Shown here piece by piece: positions 25,905-35,300 of a stretch of DNA of 64,000 bases. This stretch comes from Hellea balneolensis DSM 19091 (GTDB lineage: Bacteria; Pseudomonadota; Alphaproteobacteria; Caulobacterales; Maricaulaceae): contig NZ_AUAC01000002.1 in assembly GCF_000428525.1 (NCBI RefSeq), positions 682,001 to 746,000 on the forward strand, given 5' to 3'. Every line of letters starts with the position of its first letter. Within the stretch, counting starts at the first letter, position 1. A program made the translations under genes and the position numbers. The notes beneath the pieces are model-generated. The model saw only the letters and a program-made list of their open reading frames with translations. It was not told the origin of the DNA and searched no databases.

Positions 25905-26389
25905 TTAGTCTGCGCTGGACGGCGGCGTCATTGTCCATGCCGTACGGGTGATGGGGATTAAGCCTATCGCTGCTATAATAAGTGGTAAGCCGAAAGAGAG
26001 CAGGACGGGGTTAACCGCCCAATCAGACACAGCATCAGAAACCGTTTCTAGATAATCAAATCCGATTAGGAACAAAAAAAGTACCCTAAAAGCACCACGA
26101 GCTTCAATGCCTTCGGTGGAGCACCACAAAGGGGGTGAATGCTGATGGCACCCCACAAACCAAATAAAATAAACACAATGACTATACCCGTAACCATTTG
26201 CAACTTCTGCAATGGCATGGGCCAACTGAATACATCAAACAAACCTGTCAGAAGTAAGACAAAATATGCAGTCCCTATAAAAAACGCGGTCGTCATTATC
26301 CGTAATAATATAAGGCTAAAGCGAGACGTGCCATCATCACCCGTCACGTCCCAGAGCGTCATAATGTCATGATTAACAGACGTTTTCAT
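25905..26389 (-). pseudogene. small membrane protein, frame broken at an A7 run
   Basis: From ATG 26389 a reading of 107 residues with hydrophobic helices (ILLRIMTTAFFIGTAYFVLL, VTGIVIVFILFGLWG) ends at a TAA just after a run of seven A on the plus strand (26074-26080). Adding one base in the run lets the frame continue as GYFFLFLIGFDYLETVSD and on through another helix to a stop at 25905, for about 161 residues with four membrane spans. The continuation is rich in hydrophobic helix sequence, so the two parts belong together. This may be a sequencing indel, a true mutation or a phase-variable tract. Family not recognised. Confidence 0.65.
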
Positions 26390-26463
26390 TACTGGCCTCT
26401 AGTACTACCCTAACAGGAAAAGTTAGAGATGTCATCTACTTCACCATATCTTAGCTAATGAGT

Positions 26464-26901
26464 CTATTTGCGCGGCACAGCAATCGGAATACAACTATCT
26501 CCGCCATAGCCCAAAATACTACCTTCTGGACAAGCGATCGGGTCAGGGTTTGAGGGCATAGTAGGATAAGGCTCGGATATTACAGGCGGCACGTATGGCG
26601 GGTCTGTGACGATCGGAGGCGAAGGCTCCACAGGTTTGGTAATAGTAGGAATAGGCAGCGTTTCGCATGCCCCAGGAAAACAAGGCACTGGGGCTGAATA
26701 TATGGGCGATGAAACAGGAACGGCAGGATATTGCAGAATCGGTCCGCAAGGCACCATAACTGTGCCGCAAACTTCTCCATGATTTACGGCGGTCTCATCA
26801 CCGTAACGAGACGCCCCCTGAGTCGAACATGCCGCAAGTAAAACACCCCCAAATGTCAGCCCCAGTAATATATGATGAATTCTATTTTGATGCCTTGTCA
26901 T
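26464..26901 (-). CDS. proline-rich lipoprotein, unknown function
   Basis: 145 residues. The signal and lipobox GVLLAACSTQ are at about residues 18-27. A Pro-rich middle (KPVEPSPPIVTDPPYVPPV) and six or more Cys residues in the mature part suggest an extended, disulfide-linked periplasmic or surface protein. No family recognised. It lies after the TadG-like gene but is separated from it by a strong terminator. Confidence 0.6.
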   Translation of the reverse strand: MTRHQNRIHHILLGLTFGGVLLAACSTQGASRYGDETAVNHGEVCGTVMVPCGPILQYPAVPVSSPIYSAPVPCFPGACETLPIPTITKPVEPSPPIVTDPPYVPPVISEPYPTMPSNPDPIACPEGSILGYGGDSCIPIAVPRK

Positions 26902-26974
26902 AACTTTCCATAGACAGATTCTCTATAATTTGGCCACTAAAGAGTTTTCCGACGACATTGGTCCTAACAATGAA

Positions 26975-27023
26975 CAAAAAAGCCCCGCACCGAGCGTTTT
27001 CTTCAAAACGCAAGAGCGAGGCT
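26975..27023 (-). terminator. Rho-independent terminator after the TadG-like gene
   Basis: Two stacked stems, AGCCCCGC/GCGAGGCT (one mismatch) and GCGTTTT/AAAACGC with loop CTTC. On the minus strand a run of T (plus-strand A, 26975-26981) follows. Confidence 0.85.
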
Positions 27024-27045
27024 AAAATTGTATTTTGTAAACTGA

Positions 27046-28284
27046 CTAAGCTGTTAGGCGCAACTCAGTTAGGCTCGCAGCGATGACATCAAAAGCTGCT
27101 TTTAGGTCTGCAGAATTTGTTGCATCGAAATACTTATCCGTATCAGAGGCACAATCACGCAAGAGGTTTTCAGTCTTTGTATCACCGACTTCATAAGCAA
27201 TTGTGTAAACTGTGATGTCTTCGTCTTTGATTTTCAAGCAGATATCCTCAGCTGTATTATCCGCATTTGCTTGTGACCAAGCTTCGTGGAACTGTCCATT
27301 CTTGGAACGCGTATTCGCGCCATCTGTCATCACAATCATAACCTTATCTGTTTTGGTATCACTTTTCGCAGCTGCTTCCTGAAAAGGTGCGCGGCTGTCT
27401 AGAGTTCTCCACCCCCACATCAAACCTGATGGGAGATAAGTCCACCCCGCAGCATTCAATCCAGAGATGGCTGACTTTGTTTCGTTCAGATTATTTGTAA
27501 GAGACGAAATAGGCGTGCCGCAATTAATATTTGTTGTCGCAGGAACCGCAGAACCACCAACAACATCCACGCGCTGCTCTAGTCTTCCAGTACGCGACCC
27601 AACGCAGCCATTCCAATCATTTACGGATTGGCCTCGCGCCGGCATAACGTCAAGCCAATTGGCATTTACATTATTAGGGCCAACATTGACATATTGCGCA
27701 AATGGCACAACGGACATTTTGATGTTGCCGCGATCATTATTAGACGCAAGTTGGTCAACAAGATTATTACCCGCAATCTTAAGCGTCGCCATTTTATTGC
27801 CTCTCATAGACCCTGTTGTATCGAGGACTAAAGCGATCTCAAGCTTCGTATCAGCATATAGAGCTTGTGATGTTGCGCCAATATCAAGACCGGATTTTCC
27901 GAAGATACCCGTAAAATATGTTGGGATTTTATTTTTCGCTTCAACAGTAACAAGATCGCCATCGCGTCTGATATCTTCGAGTTTGATATTAACCCCCTCA
28001 GAGCCTGGATAAACTGACTGCAAATACTCATTCGCCGCTTGGTCAAGCTCAGCTTGCGTCTTGAACTGACCTTTCGCCGCCATAAGCGCAATCGCATCCG
28101 TTGTATCTTGCAAGCGCTGTTTAGCAAAATAACCGTTAGACGCATCAACAGAAACAGCCAATCCGCCGATTAAGATAGCTATCGAGACAGCTGCCATAAC
28201 GGCGAAATTGCCTTTTTCATCTTTTTTAAATTGCGCCGCTGTATTGGCTAATTTTGTCTTAAGTGTCTTAGTTGCATTTAACAT
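27046..28284 (-). CDS. TadG-like pilus-assembly protein with von Willebrand A domain
   Basis: About 412 residues from ATG 28284, which has the ribosome site GAGGA; a longer start at 28347 is less likely. The N-terminal TadE/G part has one membrane helix (GNFAVMAAVSIAILIGGLAV) after a basic segment. A vWA domain follows with MIDAS motif DTTGS and later VMIVMTDGANT. TadG-type proteins are inner-membrane or periplasmic factors of Flp/Tad pilus systems. No other tad gene is nearby, so it may work with a distant tad locus or be a free-standing relative. Confidence 0.85.
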   Translation of the reverse strand: MLNATKTLKTKLANTAAQFKKDEKGNFAVMAAVSIAILIGGLAVSVDASNGYFAKQRLQDTTDAIALMAAKGQFKTQAELDQAANEYLQSVYPGSEGVNIKLEDIRRDGDLVTVEAKNKIPTYFTGIFGKSGLDIGATSQALYADTKLEIALVLDTTGSMRGNKMATLKIAGNNLVDQLASNNDRGNIKMSVVPFAQYVNVGPNNVNANWLDVMPARGQSVNDWNGCVGSRTGRLEQRVDVVGGSAVPATTNINCGTPISSLTNNLNETKSAISGLNAAGWTYLPSGLMWGWRTLDSRAPFQEAAAKSDTKTDKVMIVMTDGANTRSKNGQFHEAWSQANADNTAEDICLKIKDEDITVYTIAYEVGDTKTENLLRDCASDTDKYFDATNSADLKAAFDVIAASLTELRLTA

Positions 28285-28466
28285 AGTCTTATTCCTCACA
28301 ATATCCGAACCCACATGTTCGGGATTTGCGAGAAGCGTTGCAGACACTCTGCCAATAGGGGAATTTTGTTCGAAAATAACTCAGCCGAGCTAAATTATGG
28401 TAAACAAACCGTTAAATCTTAGGTTTTCACGACCCATCTAAGATAACAATAGGTCAAGAAACAAAG

Positions 28467-31289
28467 TTACCTCTCAGGTAAGACTTGAATGCGGTAAGCT
28501 TGTTTTGGATCAAAGAGTGTCTTGGCGAGCGGTTTTAGATCATCCACTGTCATGTTTTGATACGCCTCGAACCGGCTGCGGTGGCGCTCAAGACTTTCCG
28601 GGTCGGATTGAGACTCAGAAATGATGTTCATCCAATAGCCATTACTCTCAAGGCTTGTTTCGATACGCTCACGTGCGGGCTTTATGGCCCGTTCAAATAA
28701 TGCCGCGTCAAAGTCTCCCGCACGGAATTCTGCGGCGATCTCATCAACTTTCGCACTGATACGATCAATATCATTGGGGTTTAGCTCTAAAGATGCACCT
28801 ATATAGCCAAAGCCGGGATAAATGCGCGGGTTGTAGGAAAAGGCGGATGGTGAATAACTTGCCCCCTCCTCTTCTCGCATAACCTCTGTCAGCCGTAATT
28901 GAAACATTTCTGAAATCATACTCACGCGTCTTGAGGTCGTAATATTAGTACCGTCGGGCGCAGGCCAATAGCTTCGCAAAAGAGCTGTCTCCGCCTCGCC
29001 AGCATGAGACAATTTTATAGGGCGCGGGGACCCTTTGGCAAATTTCAGCTCTGTATCAACGCTTTCGAGCGATGGAATATCGGCTTTAAACTTTGGCAGA
29101 GCTCCGAAAGTTCGAGCCACTTGGTCTATAACAGCCTCAACATCAACATCTCCGACAACCCCAATTTCAACGGCTTCCGATGTCAACTTTGGATCGAGCC
29201 ATTTTTGTAATTCAGACATCTCAATTTCAATTAACTCATCTTCATCAGGAATTCCAAAACGTCTGTCTCCGGACCGAAGCAAGCGCTCGACATCACGTGC
29301 GGCCACCCCTCCGGGTGTACTGTCTAGCGTGGGATAAAAAGACTGTATGTAATTATCATAACGTGACTTAACTTCAGCGCGATATCCTGGAGCTGTGGCA
29401 TAAGCGGCCATAAGATTGAGTTGATCGCTTATATTATCAGGTACAGTCGCACCTGACATATACATACGCCGGGATCCAAAATTAATTGATGCGCCAACTG
29501 TTTTCCCAGCCATCAATGTCTGAATATCATCAGCGCTATGCGCCTTGAGCCCGGCCAAGCTGAGCATATTCGGGGCAAACCACTTAAATCCTGGATATTC
29601 TTCTGGAAAAAAAAGCTCTCCCTTACCGAGCGCGACGCTAATTGATATGACGTCTTTCTGATAAGGCGTCTTCTTTATATTTAAGCGCACATTATTTTCG
29701 AAAATGATTTGCTCAAATTCGATATCCTCAACTGTTTTTCTGGAGACCACTTTACCGGGAACACCAAATTCCGTGTAAGCAAATTCTGTCTTCTTCGTCT
29801 CGGCCAAAGGCTGGACTTTCACAGCGCGGCTATCTTCCAGTGCCTTTAGCATTACGTTTTCAGCGTCTTCGATAACTCTATTCGTGGAGAGATAAAGTTG
29901 AGCCGTGTCCAACCCCTCCCATTTTGCTTTAAAGGCCTGATGCACTTGTTCGGGCGTGATAGTGTCCGCGTAAGCTTCAAAGCGCTCCAGATTGGCCTTC
30001 GCATCGGTCAGCACTTGATTTGACGAAAAGCTGCTCATGATCTGACGCGCCAAAGAAGATGTACGGCGGGTCGGAGATGTCTGCACGGCAACCTCTAATG
30101 CTTTGCGCGTATTGGCAATTTGTTCGCTCAGCTCATCTTGGGAGAATCCAAACTCATAGGCTTGGCGCAAAGCCTGCTCACCTTGCGCCAAGGCCTTATC
30201 CCATGTTTCAGCTTGCGTGCTCATAGATAATGAAGATAATCCACGAACATCATAAATAGAGGAACTCGAAGCAGAGGCATTTATAAAAGCCGCCTCATCG
30301 CTTCGCGCTATTTTAGCAAGTCGTCGGGACAGGATTCTGTTACCCAGACTCTCAATAAAAGCCGCCTTGCGATTTTCCGCCGTATCTTTGCGCAAATCCG
30401 GGGGCCCCATCACAGTTAAAGAAATTGAGGTTTGAATCTCTGGATCTACATAATATTCCGCTTCGATACCACGCTCGCCGAGCGGTTTAATATCGACGTC
30501 AGATTTGCTTTCACCGACAGACGCCCAGTCGCCGAAAAACTCTTCTATCTTTTCAGACGCATAGTCAGTTTCAAAATCCCCCACCAAGACAATGAAAGTA
30601 TCTTCAGGTCTGTAATATCCTTGATAAAATTCACGAAAATTCTCAGGCGTTACTGACCGGATAGCCTCTTCAGTTCCAATTGGAATACGGTTTGGATAAG
30701 GAGAACCGTCTAAGTAAAATTTCAGTGACGCAATCGATGCTTTATAAGCGGGACTAATGCGTGCGCGCTTTTCTGCCAGAATAACGCCGCGCTCTCGGTC
30801 AATTGCATCCGGGTCAAGCGTGAGATTACTTGCAGTTTCCCGCATTATCATGAGTGTCTCGTTCAAAATATCATCATTCACTTCTGGAAGCTCAAGCTGA
30901 TAAATCGTTTCGTCAAAACTTGTAGAGGCATTGGTGTCCGCGCCAAAAGCTAACCCGTATTTTTCGAGCCGCTTGATCATCTCGCCCTCAGCTATGTTTT
31001 TGGATCCGTTAAACGCCATATGCTCAAGGAAGTGCGCCAGTCCTTCCTGGCCATCTGGTTCGTTTATGGAACCCGTATCAAAGCGCATTAATAATGACGC
31101 TGTGTTTGAGGGAGTCTCATTGGCCATAACAGCATAACGTAGACCATTTTGCAGGCGCCCATACTCAATCTTAGCTTCAGCGGTCAGGTCGCTACGCTCA
31201 TGCTCAAAATATGTTTCGCCAGGAGCTTCTCCGCATGAGATAAGTAATATTGCCGTTGCGGCGGACATGAATAAGTGCTTTCCAAGCAT
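28467..31289 (-). CDS. M16 family zinc metallopeptidase, lipoprotein
   Basis: 940 residues. The lipobox AILLISCGE is at residues 13-21. The inverted zinc motif H86FLEH90 (GLAHFLEHMAFNGS) is followed by zinc-ligand Glu166 in DRERGVILAEKR at the correct distance. The C-terminal half is a second, non-catalytic M16 domain with LRSYWPAPDG and the R/Y region GFGYIGASLELN. It resembles PqqL-type periplasmic peptidases that degrade peptides imported through the outer membrane. It stands alone on the minus strand and diverges from the HAD gene. Confidence 0.92.
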   Translation of the reverse strand: MLGKHLFMSAATAILLISCGEAPGETYFEHERSDLTAEAKIEYGRLQNGLRYAVMANETPSNTASLLMRFDTGSINEPDGQEGLAHFLEHMAFNGSKNIAEGEMIKRLEKYGLAFGADTNASTSFDETIYQLELPEVNDDILNETLMIMRETASNLTLDPDAIDRERGVILAEKRARISPAYKASIASLKFYLDGSPYPNRIPIGTEEAIRSVTPENFREFYQGYYRPEDTFIVLVGDFETDYASEKIEEFFGDWASVGESKSDVDIKPLGERGIEAEYYVDPEIQTSISLTVMGPPDLRKDTAENRKAAFIESLGNRILSRRLAKIARSDEAAFINASASSSSIYDVRGLSSLSMSTQAETWDKALAQGEQALRQAYEFGFSQDELSEQIANTRKALEVAVQTSPTRRTSSLARQIMSSFSSNQVLTDAKANLERFEAYADTITPEQVHQAFKAKWEGLDTAQLYLSTNRVIEDAENVMLKALEDSRAVKVQPLAETKKTEFAYTEFGVPGKVVSRKTVEDIEFEQIIFENNVRLNIKKTPYQKDVISISVALGKGELFFPEEYPGFKWFAPNMLSLAGLKAHSADDIQTLMAGKTVGASINFGSRRMYMSGATVPDNISDQLNLMAAYATAPGYRAEVKSRYDNYIQSFYPTLDSTPGGVAARDVERLLRSGDRRFGIPDEDELIEIEMSELQKWLDPKLTSEAVEIGVVGDVDVEAVIDQVARTFGALPKFKADIPSLESVDTELKFAKGSPRPIKLSHAGEAETALLRSYWPAPDGTNITTSRRVSMISEMFQLRLTEVMREEEGASYSPSAFSYNPRIYPGFGYIGASLELNPNDIDRISAKVDEIAAEFRAGDFDAALFERAIKPARERIETSLESNGYWMNIISESQSDPESLERHRSRFEAYQNMTVDDLKPLAKTLFDPKQAYRIQVLPER

Positions 31290-31591
31290 AAGAACCTCTA
31301 AAGTCGCATTTTCAAAGCTATCGATTTATAGCTGTGGGTATTCGCCTCAACAGGCAAGATTTTTATACGATATGCGTCAAAGAGAGCACTGTTTTTGTCA
31401 TAAATACTGCAGTTTGCGTAAATACTAGCTAGGCGTCCACTTAGGCTTAAAACCATCATTCATATTGCATTCAGTTCCGCTACACTAACCCACCGTTAAC
31501 TTAGTCGCAGGGAGCTCTTGCATTGTTGTTATCTTTGGCTCAATACGCGCAAAATCGGGAGATTCGTCCCGAAAACGTAGGAATGAACTTA
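31290..31591. other. divergent intergenic region, peptidase / HAD phosphatase
   Basis: About 300 bases carrying the promoters for the M16 peptidase (minus) and the HAD gene (plus). No repeat, RNA or clear -35/-10 pair could be assigned by eye. Confidence 0.35.
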
Positions 31592-32206
31592 ATGACCGTG
31601 AGTCCCTCACCTGTTGAGATTGTCGTCTTTGATTTTGATGGCACAATTACAACAGATGATACATTTCGCCTCTTTTTGCGTTACTATGCAGGAGTTGCCA
31701 AATGGGCCCTTAACATATTGTTATTGCTGCCCGTTTTTGTTGGCTATGCACTAAAAATTGTGGATCGCAATCAAGCAAAAATCTATGTGATCCGCAGGTT
31801 CTTCAAGAACGCGCCTGTTGAACGCCTGAATGCGCGCGCAGCATCATTTGCCGAAGAGATTATTCCAAGCTTGATTCGCCCTCAAGCACAGAGCTGTTTG
31901 GACGACAAAAAAAGCGACTTAGAGTCATTATATATATGCAGCGCATCTATTGCCCCTTATTTGCGGGCTTGGGGTGAGTCGCAAAACATTCACAACATCC
32001 TAGCCACCGAGCTTGAAACGGACGGCAATCGCTATACTGGCGAGATAAAAGGATGGAATATTTGGGGAGAAGGCAAAGTTCGCCGTATTTTGGCCGAATT
32101 TGCGCCACACCCTGTAAAAATTATTGAAGCTTATGGTGACAGCAGAGGAGATCGAGAGATGTTACACGCCGCAGAAGCGTCTTACTTCCGACCTTTTCGC
32201 CTATGA
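31592..32206 (+). CDS. HAD-IB family phosphatase
   Basis: About 204 residues from ATG 31592, which has a GTAGGA ribosome site. An in-frame TTG at 31523 would add 23 residues with no family support. HAD motif I is VVFDFDGTITTDD, motif II lies in SLYICSASIAPYL, and motif III/IV in AYGDSRGDREML, all in order. A hydrophobic cap segment (WALNILLLLPVFVGYALKI) is typical of the IB subclass that includes phosphoserine-phosphatase-like lipid or amino-acid phosphatases. Substrate unknown. A CCCTCT/AGAGGG hairpin after the stop (about 32228-32249) may be a weak terminator. Confidence 0.85.
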   Translation: MTVSPSPVEIVVFDFDGTITTDDTFRLFLRYYAGVAKWALNILLLLPVFVGYALKIVDRNQAKIYVIRRFFKNAPVERLNARAASFAEEIIPSLIRPQAQSCLDDKKSDLESLYICSASIAPYLRAWGESQNIHNILATELETDGNRYTGEIKGWNIWGEGKVRRILAEFAPHPVKIIEAYGDSRGDREMLHAAEASYFRPFRL

Positions 32207-32343
32207 CCATTTTAGCCATTGAATTTCCCTCTCAACCTATTAAGAGGGGATTAACGCCTGATCAGTCCGTCAAGGATTGGTTAAGCTATGAGGTATCTGC
32301 ATGTCGCAGGTAATTGTTACTAAGAGTTTGGGGGTTTTATAAA

Positions 32344-35300
32344 ATGAAACGCACTCTATTATTGGCCGCATCGGCCGCGGTATTAGCCGCACCAACTATA
32401 GCTCAGGAGTTACCGCCAGGTAACCCACTTCCGGGCGAATGCTTCGCACGTGTCATCGTGCCGGCAACTTATGAAACGTCAACGGAACAGGTTGTTCTGC
32501 GCCAAGCTGGCGAGGAGATCGTTAAGATCCCTGGTCGCATGGAAACCGTAACAGAGCGTGTTCTTGTTCAAGAAGAAAGCTATGAGCTTGTCATCGCTGG
32601 TTCAGGCGGCGGTATTGTTCCTGGCCGCGGCGCGGTTACTGTCACAGTCGGCGGAACGTCATACAACATTGACTCTGCAAGAACTGTCACAGACTCAAAC
32701 GGCCGTAGAATTGGTACTGTCGATAGCGACGGAAACATCGTTGGTACAAACGGTTCCGTTTTAGCCGCTAACGCTGTCAACCCACTAACGCTCATCGGCA
32801 GAGGCTCCAACGCCACGTCACTTCGTGTAGGCGGAACAACTTATCGTGTCGCTTCAGACGGAACTGTTCGCAATGCTTCAGGTTCTGCAATCGGAAGCCT
32901 CGGCGCGAATGGTAGCATTATGCGTTCAAATGGAAGTGTACTCGTCAGAAATGCTGTTAATTCCTATGGCGCTAGCACTGGTACACGTTCAGGTCAGCCA
33001 AGCTTCAGCACAGTGACTGAAACTGTTGTTGTTCAAGAGGCCTCAACAGAACTCGTTTCTATCCCGCCTGTTTATGAAACAGTTACTGAAACAGTTGTTG
33101 TTCAGCCTGAGTCGGTTGAATATGTGACTGTCCCTGCGGTTTATGAAAATTATACAGACACAGTCGTTGTGCAAGAAGCCTCGACTGAGCTCGTAACAAT
33201 TCCCCCAGTGTTCGAGACAGTCACAGACACTGTTGTGGTTCAAGAAGCTTCAACAGAACTGGTAACAATTCCTGCAACTTTCGAAACCGTCTCTGAAACC
33301 GTCGTCGTCCAGCCTGCTGGCGTCGAATATGTTTCTGTTCCTGCAACATATGAAACAGTCTCTGAAACAGTTGTGGTCCAAGAGGCCTCAACAGAGCTTG
33401 TCACTATTCCGGCAACATTCGAGACCGTTACTGAAAACGTTGTTGTTCAGGAAGCGTCAACTGAGCTTGTTACGTCACCGCCTGTTTTTGAGACAGTTAC
33501 TGACACTGTTGTGGTTCAAGAAGCGTCAACTGAGCTTGTCACTATCCCGGCAACGTTTGAGAGTGTTTCTGAAACTGTTGTCGTAACGCCAGCTTCATCT
33601 ACATATGAAACTGTTCCTGCTGTTTACGAAACAGTATCTGAGCCTGTTGTTGTTCAAGAAGCGTCAACAGAAATGATTTCTATCCCAGCGACTTATGAAA
33701 CAGTGACTGAAACTGTTGTTGTTCAAGAAGCTTCAACTGAGCTTGTGACTATTCCTGCTGAGTTTGGGACTGTAACTGAAACTGTTGTTGTTCAAGACGC
33801 AACAACCGAGCTTGTGACTATTCCCGCCACATACGAAACAGTAACTGACGTTGTCGTTGTGCAGCCAGCATCTGTTGATTATGCAGTTGTGCCTGCTGAG
33901 TATGAAACATACACAGATACAGTGGTCGTACAGGAAGCGTCAACTGAGCTCGTGACAATACCGGCAACATTCGAAACAGTTTCAGAAACTGTTGTCGTTC
34001 AGCCGCAATCCGTTGAATATGTTGTGGTTCCTCCGCAATATGAAACAATCCAAGAACCTGTAGTGGTTCAGGAAGCCTCAACTGAGCTTGTCACAATACC
34101 GGCAACATATGAAACAGTGACTGACACGGTCGTCGTTCAGCCTGCATCTGTTGAGTATGTCAGCGTTCCTGCTGTATATGAAACAATCCAAGAGCCTGTC
34201 GTTGTTCAAGAAGCATCAACAGAGCTTGTCACTATCCCGGCAACATTTGAAACAGTGACTGAAACAGTCGTTGTTCAACCTGCTGGCGTTGAATATGTGA
34301 CCGTTCCGGCGACATATGAAACAGTTCAAGAATCTGTTGTTGTTCAAGAAGCGTCAACAGAGATGGTCTCTATTCCGGCGACATTCGAAACAGTTACTGA
34401 GACCGTTGTTGTTCAGCCGCAATCTGTCGAATATGTCAGCGTTCCTGCTGTTTATGAAACAATCCAAGAGCCTGTTGTTGTTCAGGAAGCGTCGACCGAA
34501 ATGGTGACAATCCCTGCAACATTCGAAACAGTGACTGAAACTGTTGTCGTAACGCCGCAAACTGTTGACTATGTCAGCATTCCAGCGACTTATGAGACTG
34601 TTCAAGAAGCTGTCGTTGTTCAAGAAGCCTCAACTGAGCTTGTCACTATCCCGGCAACATTTGAAACAGTGACTGAAACAGTCGTTGTTCAGCCTTCTGG
34701 CGTTGAATACGTCTCTGTTCCGGCCGTTTATGAAACAGTTACTGAAACAGTTGTTGTTCAAGAAGCCTCAACTGAGCTTGTCACTATCCCGGCAACATTC
34801 GAAACAGTTACTGAAACTGTTGTCGTAACGCCGCAAACTGTAACGTATCAGTCTGTTCCGGCTGTCTATGAAACAGTATCCGAAGCCGTTGTGGTTCAAG
34901 AAGCCTCAACTGAACTTGTGACAATTCCAGCTACGTTCGAAACAGTCTCTGAAACTGTCGTCGTAACGCCTGCTTCTGTCACTTACGAGACAGTTCCAGC
35001 TGTTTATGAGACAATTCAAGAGCCTGTTGTTGTTCAAGAAGCGTCAACTGAGCTTGTAACGATCCCTGCAACATTCAAAACTGTTACAGAAACTGTTGTT
35101 GTTCAAGAAGCCTCAACTGAGCTTGTCACTATCCCGGCAACTTATGAGACTGTTTCTGAGACATATGTTGTTCAAGAAGCAGCTAGTGAAATGGTCACAA
35201 TCCCAGCGACGTTCGAAACAGTCACTGAGACTGTTGTGGTTCAGCCGCAATCTGTGGATTACGTCTCTGTTCCAGCTCAATACGAAACATATCAGGAAGC

